In this document: positions 55,843-64,000 of the stretch, piece after piece
Layout: each line of letters opens with the position of its first letter
Position numbering within the stretch: the stretch's first letter is position 1
Assembly (NCBI GenBank): GCA_027704905.1
Contig: CM051018.1
Location: 18,560,067-18,624,066 of the forward strand
Length of the DNA stretch: 64,000 bases
Source of the DNA: Muraenolepis orangiensis
Lineage: Eukaryota > Chordata > Actinopteri > Gadiformes > Muraenolepididae
Direction of reading: 5' to 3'
Notes under the pieces: model-generated
The model's input: the letters and a program-made list of their open reading frames with translations, nothing else
Told to the model about the DNA's origin: nothing
Databases searched by the model: none
Program-made: the position numbers and the translations under genes

Positions 55843-56286
55843 TGTCACGGTTACGGTGGTTGGCAGGGGGCGTGGCCTAGCCACGTGCGCTGGTGGCGCA
55901 CACACCCCTGTCAACAATCACGTTGGTTGGCAGGGGGCGTGGCCTAGCCACATGCGCTGGCCACACACACACACACACACACACCTGGACTCAATATTCC
56001 CTTGTCTAATTGCTAATCACCTCACCTGGGGTATATATACTTTGTCTATCCTTTACCCCAGCGTGAGGTCGTTACGTATACTGCACGTTCTCCCGAGTGT
56101 AGTGATCGCCCGACTGCGACTATCGGAGAGATAGTACGCACCCCGGTCGCCTACTTACTCTGCGTTCACGTAGTCCTCCCCATGTGACTTTGTATTTTGT
56201 GAGTGCTTTTGGAATAAAGCCGTTCGTATCGCTCCACTGTGTCGTTGTCTGCGTTCGGGGTCCAACCCACACTCCTCATCGTGACA
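55843..56286 (+). repeat. 5' LTR
   Basis: Contains a duplicated CACGTGCGCTGG/GGCAGGGGGCGTGGCCTAGC block, a TATATATAC TATA-like box near 56033, and AATAAA near 56213. Matches the 3' LTR apart from scattered substitutions and small indels around 56095-56180. Confidence 0.93.
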
Positions 56287-56665
56287 GAACGACCTCACCA
56301 CTATGGACCCCGGCGACCTCGACGAGTGGCGCCAAATATGCCGGGTGATGCGGGACGACCGGGATGCTTGCCTGGACCCCGGCCTTCTCGAGCGTGCGAA
56401 GCGCGGGCTCGATGCTCAGATGGTCGGGTTCAGAGCACAGATCCAGGCGCTGCGGGAGCAGGAGGAAGCGTGGGAGGCCCGGTTGGCCAACATGGGCCCC
56501 GCTGTCCGTGACCAGTGTCAGCTCGTTGTTGAGTCCCTGATCGCCAGTCACGGACAGGCGGGTCGGAAAATGCAGACGACGTTGGTCCAGTGCGGGAACA
56601 TGGCAGCCTTCATTGCTTCCGTCATCAGAAGGACCTCTGACGTCACGCTTCTCCCCCGTCTGATC

Positions 56666-58368
56666 GCTCCGCACCCGGCTGACGACGTCGCTCCGCACCC
56701 GGCTGACGACGTCGCTCCGCACCCGGCTGACGACGCCGCTCCGCACCCGGCTGACGACGCCGCTCCGCACCGGCTGACGACGCCGCTCCGCACCCGGCGG
56801 ACGACGCCGCTCCGCACCCGGCGGACGGCGCCGCTCCGCACCCGGCTGACGGCGCCGCTCCGCACCCGGCTGACGGCGCCGCTCCGCACCCGGCTGACGG
56901 CGCCGCTCCGCACCCGGCTGACGACGCCGCTCCGCACCCGGCTGACGACGTCGCTCCGCACCCGGCGGACGACGCCGCTCCGCACCCGGCGGACGACGCC
57001 GCTCCGCACCCGGCGGACGACGCCGCTCCGCACCCGGCGGACGACGCCGCTCCGCACCCGGCGGACGGCGCCGCTCCGCACCCGGCTGACGGCGCCGCTC
57101 CGCACCCGGCTGACGGCGCCGCTCCGCACCCGGCTGACGGCGCCGCTCCGCACCCGGCTGACGACGCCGCTCCGCACCCGGCTGACGACGTCGCTCCGCA
57201 CCCGGCTGACGACGCCGCTCCGCACCCGGCGGACGACGCCGCTCCGCACCCGGCGGACGACGCCGCTCCGCACCCGGCGGACGACGCCGCTCCGCACCCG
57301 GCGGACGACGCCGCTCCGCACCCGGCTGACGACGCCGCTCCGCACCCGGCTGACGACGCCGCTCCGCACCCGGCGGACGACGCCGCTCCGCACCCGGCTG
57401 ACGACGCCGCTCCGCACCCGGCGGACGACGCCGCTCCGCACCCGGCGGACGACGCCGCTCCGCACCCGGCTGACGACGTCGCTCCGCACCCGGCTGACGG
57501 CGCCGCTCCGCACCCGGCTGACGGCGCCGCTCCGCACCCGGCTGACGGCGCCGCTCCGCACCCGGCTGACGACGTCGCTCCGCACCCGGCTGACGACGTC
57601 GCTCCGCACCCGGCTGACGACGCCGCTCCGCACCCGGCTGACGACGCCGCTCCGCACCCGGCGGACGACGCCGCTCCGCACCCGGCGGACGACGCCGCTC
57701 CGCACCCGGCTGACGACGTCGCTCCGCACCCGGCTGACGGCGCCGCTCCGCACCCGGCTGACGGCGCCGCTCCGCACCCGGCTGACGGCGCCGCTCCGCA
57801 CCCGGCTGACGACGTCGCTCCGCACCCGGCTGACGACGCCGCTCCGCACCCGGCTGACGACGCCGCTCCGCACCCGGCTGACGACGCCGCTCCGCACCCG
57901 GCGGACGACGCCGCTCCGCACCCGGCTGACGACGTCGCTCCGCACCCGGCTGACGGCGCCGCTCCGCACCCGGCTGACGGCGCCGCTCCGCATCCGGCTG
58001 ACGGCGCCGCTCCGCGCCCGGCTGACGACGTCGCTCCGCGCCCGGCTGACGACGCCGCTCCGCACCCGGCTGACGACGTCGCTCCGCGCCCGGCTGACGA
58101 CGTCGCTCCGCGCCCGGCGGACGGCGCCGCTCCGCGCCCGGCTGACGACGCCGCTCCGCACCCGGCTGACGACGCCGCTCCGCAACCGGCTGACGACGTC
58201 GCTCCGCACCCGCTTGAGGACGTCGCTCCACATCCGCCGGAGGACGTCGCTCCGCATCCGCCGGAGGACGTCGCTCCGCACCCAGCTGAGGACGTCGCTC
58301 CGCACCCAGCTGAGGACGTCGCTCCGCACCCGCTTGAGGACGTCGCTCCGCACCCGCTTGAGGACGTC
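56666..58368 (+). repeat. 24-bp GC-rich minisatellite, 71 units
   Basis: Unit GCTCCGCACCCGGCTGACGA + CGCC, with variants at a few fixed positions (CTG/CGG, GAC/GGC, GCC/GTC). Length 1703 bases equals 71 units less the one deleted C. The variants occur in higher-order blocks, for example three or four GGC units in a row recurring at about 56840, 57075, 57495, 57735 and 57955. Confidence 0.95.
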
Positions 58369-58374
58369 GCGCCG

Positions 58375-58736
58375 TACCCGCCTGATGACGTCAAGCGGCC
58401 CCCGTCTGCTGACGCCGCGCCGTACACGCCCGACGACGTCACGCAGCCTCCGTCTGCTGACGCCGCGCCGGATCCGCCCGACGACGTCACGCAGCCCCCG
58501 TCTGCTGACGCCGCGCCGTACCCGCCCGACGACGTCACGCAGCCCCCGTCTGCTGACGCCGCGCCGTACCCGCCTGACGATGTCACGCAACCCCCGTCTG
58601 CTGACGCTGCGCCGGATCCGCCCGACGACGTCACGCAGCCCCCGTCTGCTGACGCCGCGCCGGACCCGCCCGACGACGTCACGCAGCCCCCGTCTGCTGA
58701 CGTCACGCAGCCCCCGTCTGCTGACGTCACGCAGCC
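58375..58736 (+). repeat. 48-bp coding minisatellite
   Basis: Repeats of GACGACGTCACGCAGCCCCC + GTCTGCTGACGCCGCGCCGG and a PP linker, encoding DDVTQPPSADAAPxPP. The last units shorten to GACGTCACGCAG blocks. Confidence 0.92.
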
Positions 58737-58949
58737 CGCAGGCCCCCGTGGCTCTCTTCCCGGGCCCCACCCGCCCACCAAATCTCCTCCACCCCCCCGG
58801 ATCATCGACTGGGACGCAGACGGTCCAGAGGGGCGGGGTTGGCCCCCGCGCTGCTACAGTCGGGATCTGTTATTTTCCCTCAACTGCCACCGGGAACACC
58901 CCTTCAAGCCGGGTTGGACGCCAGGAGGCGCCCGTTGAGGGGGGGGTAC

Positions 58950-59393
58950 TGTCACGGTTACGGTGGTTGGCAGGGGGCGTGGCCTAGCCACGTGCGCTGG
59001 TGGCGCACACACCCCTGTCAACAATCACGTTGGTTGGCAGGGGGCGTGGCCTAGCCACGTGCGCTGGACACACACACACACACACACACCTGGACTCAAT
59101 ATTCCCTTGTCTAATTGCTAATCACCTCACCTGGGGTATATATACTTTGTCTATCCTTTACCCCAGTGTGAGGTCGTTACGTATACTGCACGTTTACCCG
59201 TTCTGATCGCCCGGCTGCGGACTATCGGAGAGATAGTTCGCACCCCGGTCGCCTGCCTATTCCATTGTTACGTAGTCCTCCCTGTGTACCCTGGTACTTT
59301 GTGTGTGCCTGTGCGCAAATAAAGCCGTTCGTATCACGCTCCACTCTGTCGTTGTCTGCGTTCGGGGTCCAACCCACACTCCTCATCGTGACA
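58950..59393 (+). repeat. 3' LTR
   Basis: Second copy of the 444-base LTR, with the AATAAA near 59319. Confidence 0.93.
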
Positions 59394-59491
59394 AAAACAA
59401 TGTTTATTTTGATGTACGTATTAATGTAGGTTATTTGTGTGTACCATGTGCTTAGAGCATAGGGTGGAACCCCTTTTCTTTAGGGGGAGGG

Positions 59492-59873
59492 TGTGACGAC
59501 CCCCACTCTGCCTGCTAGTGGGTGAGTCTGCTGACTCAGCATGGTGGAGTGGGTGGGTCGTTAGCCCAATTGGTCGCACCTGGGCAGTGAGAGCTGTCTG
59601 CACATGGACTATTTAGGTTCCCTTGTCTAATCCCCTCTGTCTGCTTCTCCACTCCCAGGAACAGGTTATCCAGCACCCACTTTTGATCCTTGGATATATA
59701 ATACTAATACTTACACCACCCGCACCACACAACACTTTCTCACTCATCCACACACCGCATTCACCACTGATTCTGATACATCCATATTCATTGTTTGTCG
59801 ATTTGGTTAGATATAGGATTGAATAAATTATATTGTTCAATTGTTATCACGTGTGGACTCCCTATTTGTCACA
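59492..59873 (+). repeat. 3' LTR of the Gmr1-like element
   Basis: Preceded by the polypurine run TTTAGGGGGAGGG. Starts TGTGACGACC and ends TTTGTCACA, with a TATATAATAC box near 59693 and AATAAA near 59822. No matching 5' LTR in the window. Confidence 0.75.
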
Positions 59874-60404
59874 ATTGACTTCTCCACCGCCTCTCTTCCA
59901 GTCTTGTGCTCTGATTGTGTTCTGTTTTTATGTCCATTTTATGTATTTTTATTATTAGAAAGATTTTATTTTATGTCCAGGGCCTTGGACAGGGGGAAGA
60001 GGACACCACGATGGTTGAGGCTGTCACAATGGCAGTGTGTGGGTTGGACCCCGAATGCAGACAACAGACCAGAGAGGGGAGAACAGGTGGTATATTTGCA
60101 AAACGCACGTGGAATGGTCATGGACAGGTAAGAGGTCTGGATACCGGGAGGTCGAGGTGCGTAGTACCGACAGGTAGCAGACAGGCGGATGGTCAGGGAC
60201 AGGCGAGGAGTCTGGATACCGGGAGGTCGAAGTAGCGAATAGGCAGAAGACAGGTAATTCATTTGACTTTTTCAGGGCGGCTGAGAAATATGGCTTGAAT
60301 ATGAGTACCGGCAATCACATTAACAGCTACAGATACACTAAAGTACAACCACAACAACAACAACATAGGAGTGCATATATTGTATGTTCATTTTGTAAAT
60401 GCAT
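59874..60404. other. LTR scrap and low-complexity spacer
   Basis: 60022-60066 is the reverse complement of the last 44 bases of the 444-base LTR family (GTTGGACCCCGAATGCAGAC core), so a minus-strand relative once sat here. A duplicated block GTCTGGATACCGGGAGGTCGA is at about 60137 and 60212. A CAACAACAA run lies near 60350. Confidence 0.65.
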
Positions 60405-60784
60405 ATGCTGTGCGGCTTCATAGCCTTGGCTACGCGATAGCTAACTTCAAAAGATGCTCGCTGAGCTTTCTCAGTAATTGTCATGGTCTTTCTGAAGTGC
60501 CTGCTCAGCTCATCACGTTTTCTTTCGAAATATGATTTTGGCTTGCCCATGTATTCTTTGTGCGTCGTTTCAAAATGTCTTTTAATTTTATTTGGTTTCA
60601 TACTCTCCGTGGACAGCACATTACCACACAAGAGGCATTTTGGGTTTTCTTCATTATTTTCGATGACGCTCGTAAATCCATATTGAAGATACGATTCGTC
60701 ATATTTGCGAGACCGTTTTGAAGCTAAATGATCAGTTTCACTTGTTGATGCGGATGGGGGAGCTCGATTGAGAAATCGGTCCAT
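60405..60784 (-). pseudogene. ZBED5-like hAT transposase N-terminus, truncated
   Basis: Minus-strand frame from ATG at 60784: MDRFLNRAPPS, KYDESYLQYGFTSV, then a BED-type zinc finger PKCLLCGNVLSTESMKPNK with HFETTH, and FEVSYRVAKAMKPHSI, after which similarity stops at about 60405. The order matches ZBED5/SCAND3-type domesticated hAT proteins and their parent transposons. The catalytic domain is absent. Confidence 0.75.
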
Positions 60785-61086
60785 TTTCTTGTTCACTTGC
60801 TTGAAAGCTCGCTCATACGTGTTGGCTACCCAGAGAACAGCGTATAGGCTACCACTGCGCTGAATGACAGGTTGCATCACGTGCAGTCGCATCACGTGCA
60901 GTCTTGTGAAGTTCAATGTTCATGCAGCATAACAACACCCCTCTCTGTGGCCACAATTATGATGTGTTGTGCTGATACCTGAAGTAAAACCAAATGTTTC
61001 TGGGAAGAGTAGTCCTGTTTTGTGCAATTTTGTGAAAGCAATGTATAAATAATTGTCACACGCTCCGCGGGATGTAAGAGGTCTAT
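60785..61086. other. spacer with a 15-bp tandem repeat
   Basis: GCATCACGTGCAGTC occurs twice in tandem at 60874-60903. No gene recognised. Confidence 0.5.
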
Positions 61087-62467
61087 GCCTCGTTTCCACC
61101 AAGCTGTTTTGAGGGCTGGTTCGGAGCTTGCGCGTCATCTTGAACCAGTTCTTTGCGTTTCCACCGCGATGGAGCCACTTTCTGGCCCAGTTAAGTGGTT
61201 CGTTTGCGGCTCCACTTCGAAGCTGGGCTAGCCAGCAGGCTCCACTACGTCAGGGGCTGGGGGCGGAGCTTATCGGACAAACTCAAAACAAACTCAAAAG
61301 TTTTTTTCCGCCATTTTTTTTAAATCAGTAAAATCGCCGTGAAGGTGACAGTGGTCCGTGGACAAGACAAACTGCGTTTGTTTGCGTTGTTGTCCTCGGC
61401 AGAAGGTCACAATAAACTAGAGGAGCTTTTATAACAAACCGCTATTAGAAAAACTACAGCGCGAGATGTCTTCAGCGGGGGACAGAACCGAGGAGCTAAT
61501 CGATAACAAACTGGACGATACGAGGAGCTAATCGATAACCAACTGGATGATCCGCTGCTGTCACTTTGGTCCTGGTAAGTTTTACTTTATAAATCTTTCC
61601 CGTGTTGTCAACCAGCTTTGTATTTATAATCTGTTTAGCGAGCTGCTCATTATCACATCAATGTTATGTTCCTCATAACATTGAGGATCATCTGAAATGA
61701 GGAGCTATGATTGCTAGGCTTCTGTTAGCCGATATTAGCCTTGATAACGTCAGGATGCTACTTTCTAAAAACAGTAAAGTGTTATGGAGTCATGTTTTAA
61801 TGCACTTTTCATTTGTTTTAGTTGTTTATGGAGTCGTCTTCCCTGGACGATGTCGATGCGGAGCTACCGCCCCCACTGGGCTGCAGCTCAGGAGCCCCTC
61901 AGCCCCTCGGAGCTTTATTAACATGGACTTATTACACTGCACTCTACACTTTTACATTTTGTGATTACTGTATATTGTGTATTTAATGTTTGTTTTTTAA
62001 AATAAAACATTTCTATTTTTCATACAATATCCGCTTCATTATGCTTTATCAACCGAGAAACATAATACAAGATGACAGTTTTGAAGAAGAAAAGGCAAAT
62101 GGTCCCTTCTGTTTAAGTACTATTAATGCAGCTCTAACGTCAAGTCCATTTTATTAGTATAGTCCTTTATCACAGTTAGGGGCTTCAACGTAATCGCGTC
62201 CATAGCACTAAAGACGAGCAGCTGTTTGTAGCCTGAAAGCCAGGAGCAACACTTTTACATACATCATGTAATCCACTGTTGTGGAAGTTGGCGCTAGCTG
62301 CTGGGAAAGCAGAGACGTTAACAGTGACGTCATGACTTGGCTCTCTCGGCGAAAAAGTCGGTGGAAACGCAAACCGGTTCTTAGACGGCTCGCCATTGAA
62401 CCAACTGCGAACCTGCTCTAGCGCCACCCGAGAGCTAGAACTAGGCTTGCTTTGGTGGAAACGAGGC
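61087..62467. mobile_element. DNA transposon remnant with GCCTCGTTTCCACC ends
   Basis: Left end GCCTCGTTTCCACCAAGC and right end GCTTTGGTGGAAACGAGGC are inverted repeats, bounded by AT on each side, which would fit a 2-bp AT target duplication as in ISL2EU-type elements. Internal GGTTCG/CGAACC and GTTTCCACCGCGATGGAGCC blocks repeat near each end. No transposase frame was found in the 1.38 kb. Confidence 0.65.
61658..61684. repeat. 11-bp foldback
   Basis: Arms 61658-61668 and 61674-61684 with a 5-base loop. The weakest of the set and possibly chance. Confidence 0.6.
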
Positions 62468-62616
62468 ATGTTTTCACTGGCAAAGGGCTGCAGAGCAAAG
62501 GAACAATGCGCATACAAATGTATCCACACAAACGATCCCACTTGTCATCAACAGGTGTGTCAAATGCCGGGCATTCGTCGCTACCGCGTCCCTCGTCTAC
62601 AGAGTGACGTCAAGCC

Positions 62617-62651
62617 TCATTCCAGCATGACGAACTGTCATGCTGGAATGA
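62617..62651. repeat. perfect 15-bp foldback at the start of the gypsy remnant
   Basis: Arms 62617-62631 and 62637-62651 with loop GAACT. Lies where the integrase-coding similarity begins. Confidence 0.93.
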
Positions 62652-62654
62652 CAC

Positions 62655-63857
62655 CTGCATCGCTCGCGGGCTCTGCACGGTGGTCCCGAGTGCCCTTCGG
62701 GCGCGTATCCTGACTATGGCGCACAAGGGCCACTTGGGCATAGTCAGGCTCAAGCAGCGGTGCCGTGATTTGGTGTGGTGGCCAGGCATCGACAGGGAAA
62801 TCGAGACCCTGGTTAAGGACTGCACTGCTTGCCTTCTTAGTGGCAAGACCAGGGCCCCAGCCCCACCCCCACCCATGCAGCCGTTGGACTGGCCATCCCA
62901 ACCCTGGGAGCACCTGCAACTCGACATCTGCGGCGAGCTACACGGGGTACCGATCACCAGCGTTTCCTCGTCGTGATCTACGACCTGCAGTCTAAGTGGC
63001 CGGAGGTAATACCCGTGGGCTCGGTCACAGCCAAGGTGTTGGTTGACATTCTTGACTCCCTGTTCGCGTGTTGGGGCCTGCCCAAGAGGATCACAACCGA
63101 CAATGGTCCCCAAATGGTCTCCCACGAACTGTCCTCTTATCTGGAGGGGAAAGGGATCCGCCACATTCGCACAGCATTCTACAACCCAGCGGCAAACGGG
63201 GGGGTGGAACGGCTGAATCAGTCACTAAAAAATGGCATCAGGGCCCACCTGGCACAAGGGTACACGCTCATCAACAGCCTCCTCCAGACGCTGCTGCATT
63301 ACCGGGCCACCCGACACGCCACCACAGGAGTCTCCCCAGCCTCCCTCATGCTGGGGCGGGAGCTTCAGCTGTCTCTGGATAGGCTCCGCCCCACACCGGC
63401 TCAGGCCCCAGCCCATCCGGTTCAAGCCACAGTCGCCACACGCCAGTGTCTGATGAAGAACCGTTTCGACAGGGCCCGACGTGCTAGGCTACCTGCCATG
63501 GCTGCCTTGGACTGGGTCAGGATCCGACGACCTCACCGTGACAACAAGCTCCAGTCATTTTGGTCAGACCCTGTCCAGGTCAGCCAACAGCTTGGCCCGG
63601 CTTCGTTCAGGCTCGCTGATGGCACGCGCTGGCATGCTAGCCGCCTGCGTAAGGTGCACGCCCCCGCCGGCCCAGTGCCTGCTGCTACAGCTCTGCCGGC
63701 CACACGGTTCGATGCCGCACCAGCCCCAGCCCCTCTAGCCCAGCCGGACGTCGTGGGGCCACCTCCAGTGGTTGTTGTTGCACCTGAGCCCCGCCCAGTT
63801 CGGGCACGCAGCAGGCCGGAGCACCTGTGTGATTTTGTAACTGACTATAACCCGTAG
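62655..63857 (+). pseudogene. Ty3/gypsy integrase, one frameshift
   Basis: Zinc-binding region AHKGHLGIVRLKQRCRDLVW with CTAC at 62715-62835, first catalytic Asp in LDICGE (about 62920), frameshift at about 62950-62975, then the second Asp in TTDNGPQM (about 63100) and Glu in NGGVERLNQSLK (about 63205). The C-terminal chromatin-binding part is Pro/Ala-rich and ends DFVTDYNP with a stop at 63855. Apart from the one frameshift the domain is complete. Upstream pol is missing; the element starts at a foldback. Confidence 0.85.
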
Positions 63858-63878
63858 GTTCCGTGAGGGGGGGGGAAA

Positions 63879-64000
63879 TGTTACATCTGGCACTACACTC
63901 AGTGCACGGTATCAATGCGCGATGTGATATATGTGGTGACCGGATCTTGTTTGATTGTGTGTGTTCATTAAATGGAGTAGACTCAACTCCAACGTTAACT
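63879..64000 (+). repeat. start of the 3' LTR of the gypsy element (cut by the window end)
   Basis: TGTTACATCTGGCAC directly follows a polypurine tract (GAGGGGGGGGGAAA) 10-20 bases after the integrase stop, the standard arrangement. Continues past the window. Confidence 0.7.

Larger units (their letters stand above)
56303..58937 (+). pseudogene. gag-like protein with a giant coding minisatellite, frameshifted
   Basis: ATG at 56303, about 120 residues of a gag-like N-terminus (PGDLDEWRQICRVM, predicted coiled coil AQIQALREQEEAWEARL), then repeats of PHPADDAA/V encoded by 24-base units. A single missing C at about 56770 shifts the frame from APHPADD to RLTTPLRT for the rest of the array. In the original frame the C-terminus would read PPRIIDWDADGPEG and HPFKPGWTPGGAR, a tail I recall from other fish LTR-element proteins. 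The protein probably packaged the element's RNA with help from an autonomous relative. Confidence 0.7.
55843..59393 (+). mobile_element. complete non-autonomous LTR retrotransposon
   Basis: LTRs 55843-56286 and 58950-59393, each 444 bases, TGTCACGG...CGTGACA. Target duplication AAAAC at 55838-55842 and 59394-59398. The G-rich tract before the 3' LTR (58938-58946) is the polypurine tract. The interior has one gag-like frame and no protease, RT or integrase. It is inserted in the 3' region of the Gmr1-like element. Confidence 0.92.
51224..59873 (+). mobile_element. Gmr1-like Ty3/gypsy retrotransposon, decayed, with two nested insertions
   Basis: Order on the plus strand: gag (51224 on), zinc knuckle (about 54127), protease (about 54340-54600), integrase (about 54990-55553), RNase H tail (about 55556-55728), polypurine tract and 3' LTR (59492-59873). 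Integrase upstream of RNase H is the order described for the cod element Gmr1 and is opposite to ordinary Ty3/gypsy. The reverse transcriptase and most of RNase H are deleted at about 55553. Nested inside are a LINE at 51707-53523 and an LTR element at 55843-59393. The 5' LTR was not recognised. Confidence 0.75.

Noticed and set aside
56666..58736. Array looking like a CRISPR at first sight
   Set aside because: Units are contiguous 24-mers without unique spacers, in a vertebrate LTR element.
56276..58805. Minus-strand open frames of 650-740 codons over the 24-bp array
   Set aside because: They are shadows of a GC-rich repeat that lacks stops in those frames; no conserved domain, and the plus frame has a gag-like N-terminus.
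51224..59873. Intact retrotransposon able to move
   Set aside because: RT is deleted, several frameshifts are present, two elements are nested in it and no 5' LTR is visible.

Overview
The window reads as teleost fish nuclear DNA. It holds spliced vertebrate genes with GT-AG introns in a dense background of fish-type repeats: L2/CR1-like LINEs, hAT elements and hAT MITEs with 8-bp target duplications, a Gmr1-like Ty3/gypsy element, tailed SINEs, and (GT)n, (TA)n and poly-G tracts. Species cannot be named from the sequence alone. Nothing bacterial, no CRISPR array and no rRNA or tRNA gene was seen.

Layout. 0.2-2.5 kb: broken copy of a multicopy fish ORF split by a SINE-like repeat. 2.9-30.9 kb: a segmental array with three copies of SAMD8 (sphingomyelin synthase-related protein, SMSr), all on the + strand (ATG at 5603, 11893 and 26768; five coding exons each; 435 codons each). 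Copies 1 and 2 are near-identical 6.29-kb tandem units sharing an L2 insertion in intron 1, a hAT MITE in the 3' region and an Asp-to-Asn change in the conserved C-G-D motif. Copy 3 lacks all three but has its own hAT transposon upstream. A 100-N gap lies at the left edge of copy 1, at the point where the tandem junction falls. A broken GLYAT-like gene and L2 pieces lie between copies 2 and 3.

31.1-32.3 kb: an intact four-exon beta-microseminoprotein (MSMB)-like gene with TATA box and polyadenylation signal. 32.8-43.8 kb: L2 and BED-finger hAT remnants, an inverted pair of copies of an uncharacterised fish gene family (pseudogene on +, 34.4-35.5 kb; C-terminal exons on -, 40.7-42.4 kb), and a Harbinger-like element carrying a nested MITE. 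44.2-50.25 kb: a nine-exon FBXO24 gene (F-box plus RCC1-like region, 486 codons) with a TATA box and two CRE-like sites; its first intron is a nest of hAT MITEs that share a G-tract minisatellite.

51.2-59.9 kb: a Gmr1-like retrotransposon with integrase ahead of RNase H, carrying two nested insertions: a 5'-truncated LINE with an 11-bp target duplication, and a complete non-autonomous LTR element (444-bp LTRs, 5-bp target duplication) whose protein contains about 71 copies of a 24-bp minisatellite. 59.9-64 kb: LTR scrap, ZBED5-like hAT fragment, a MITE-like element and the integrase end of another Ty3/gypsy element.

The cellular genes (SAMD8, GLYAT-like, MSMB-like, FBXO24) show no functional linkage to one another. 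The main signals are structural: a young segmental amplification of a lipid-synthase gene with likely functional divergence between copies, and an unexpected number of short perfect foldback palindromes (eight found), three of them in FBXO24.
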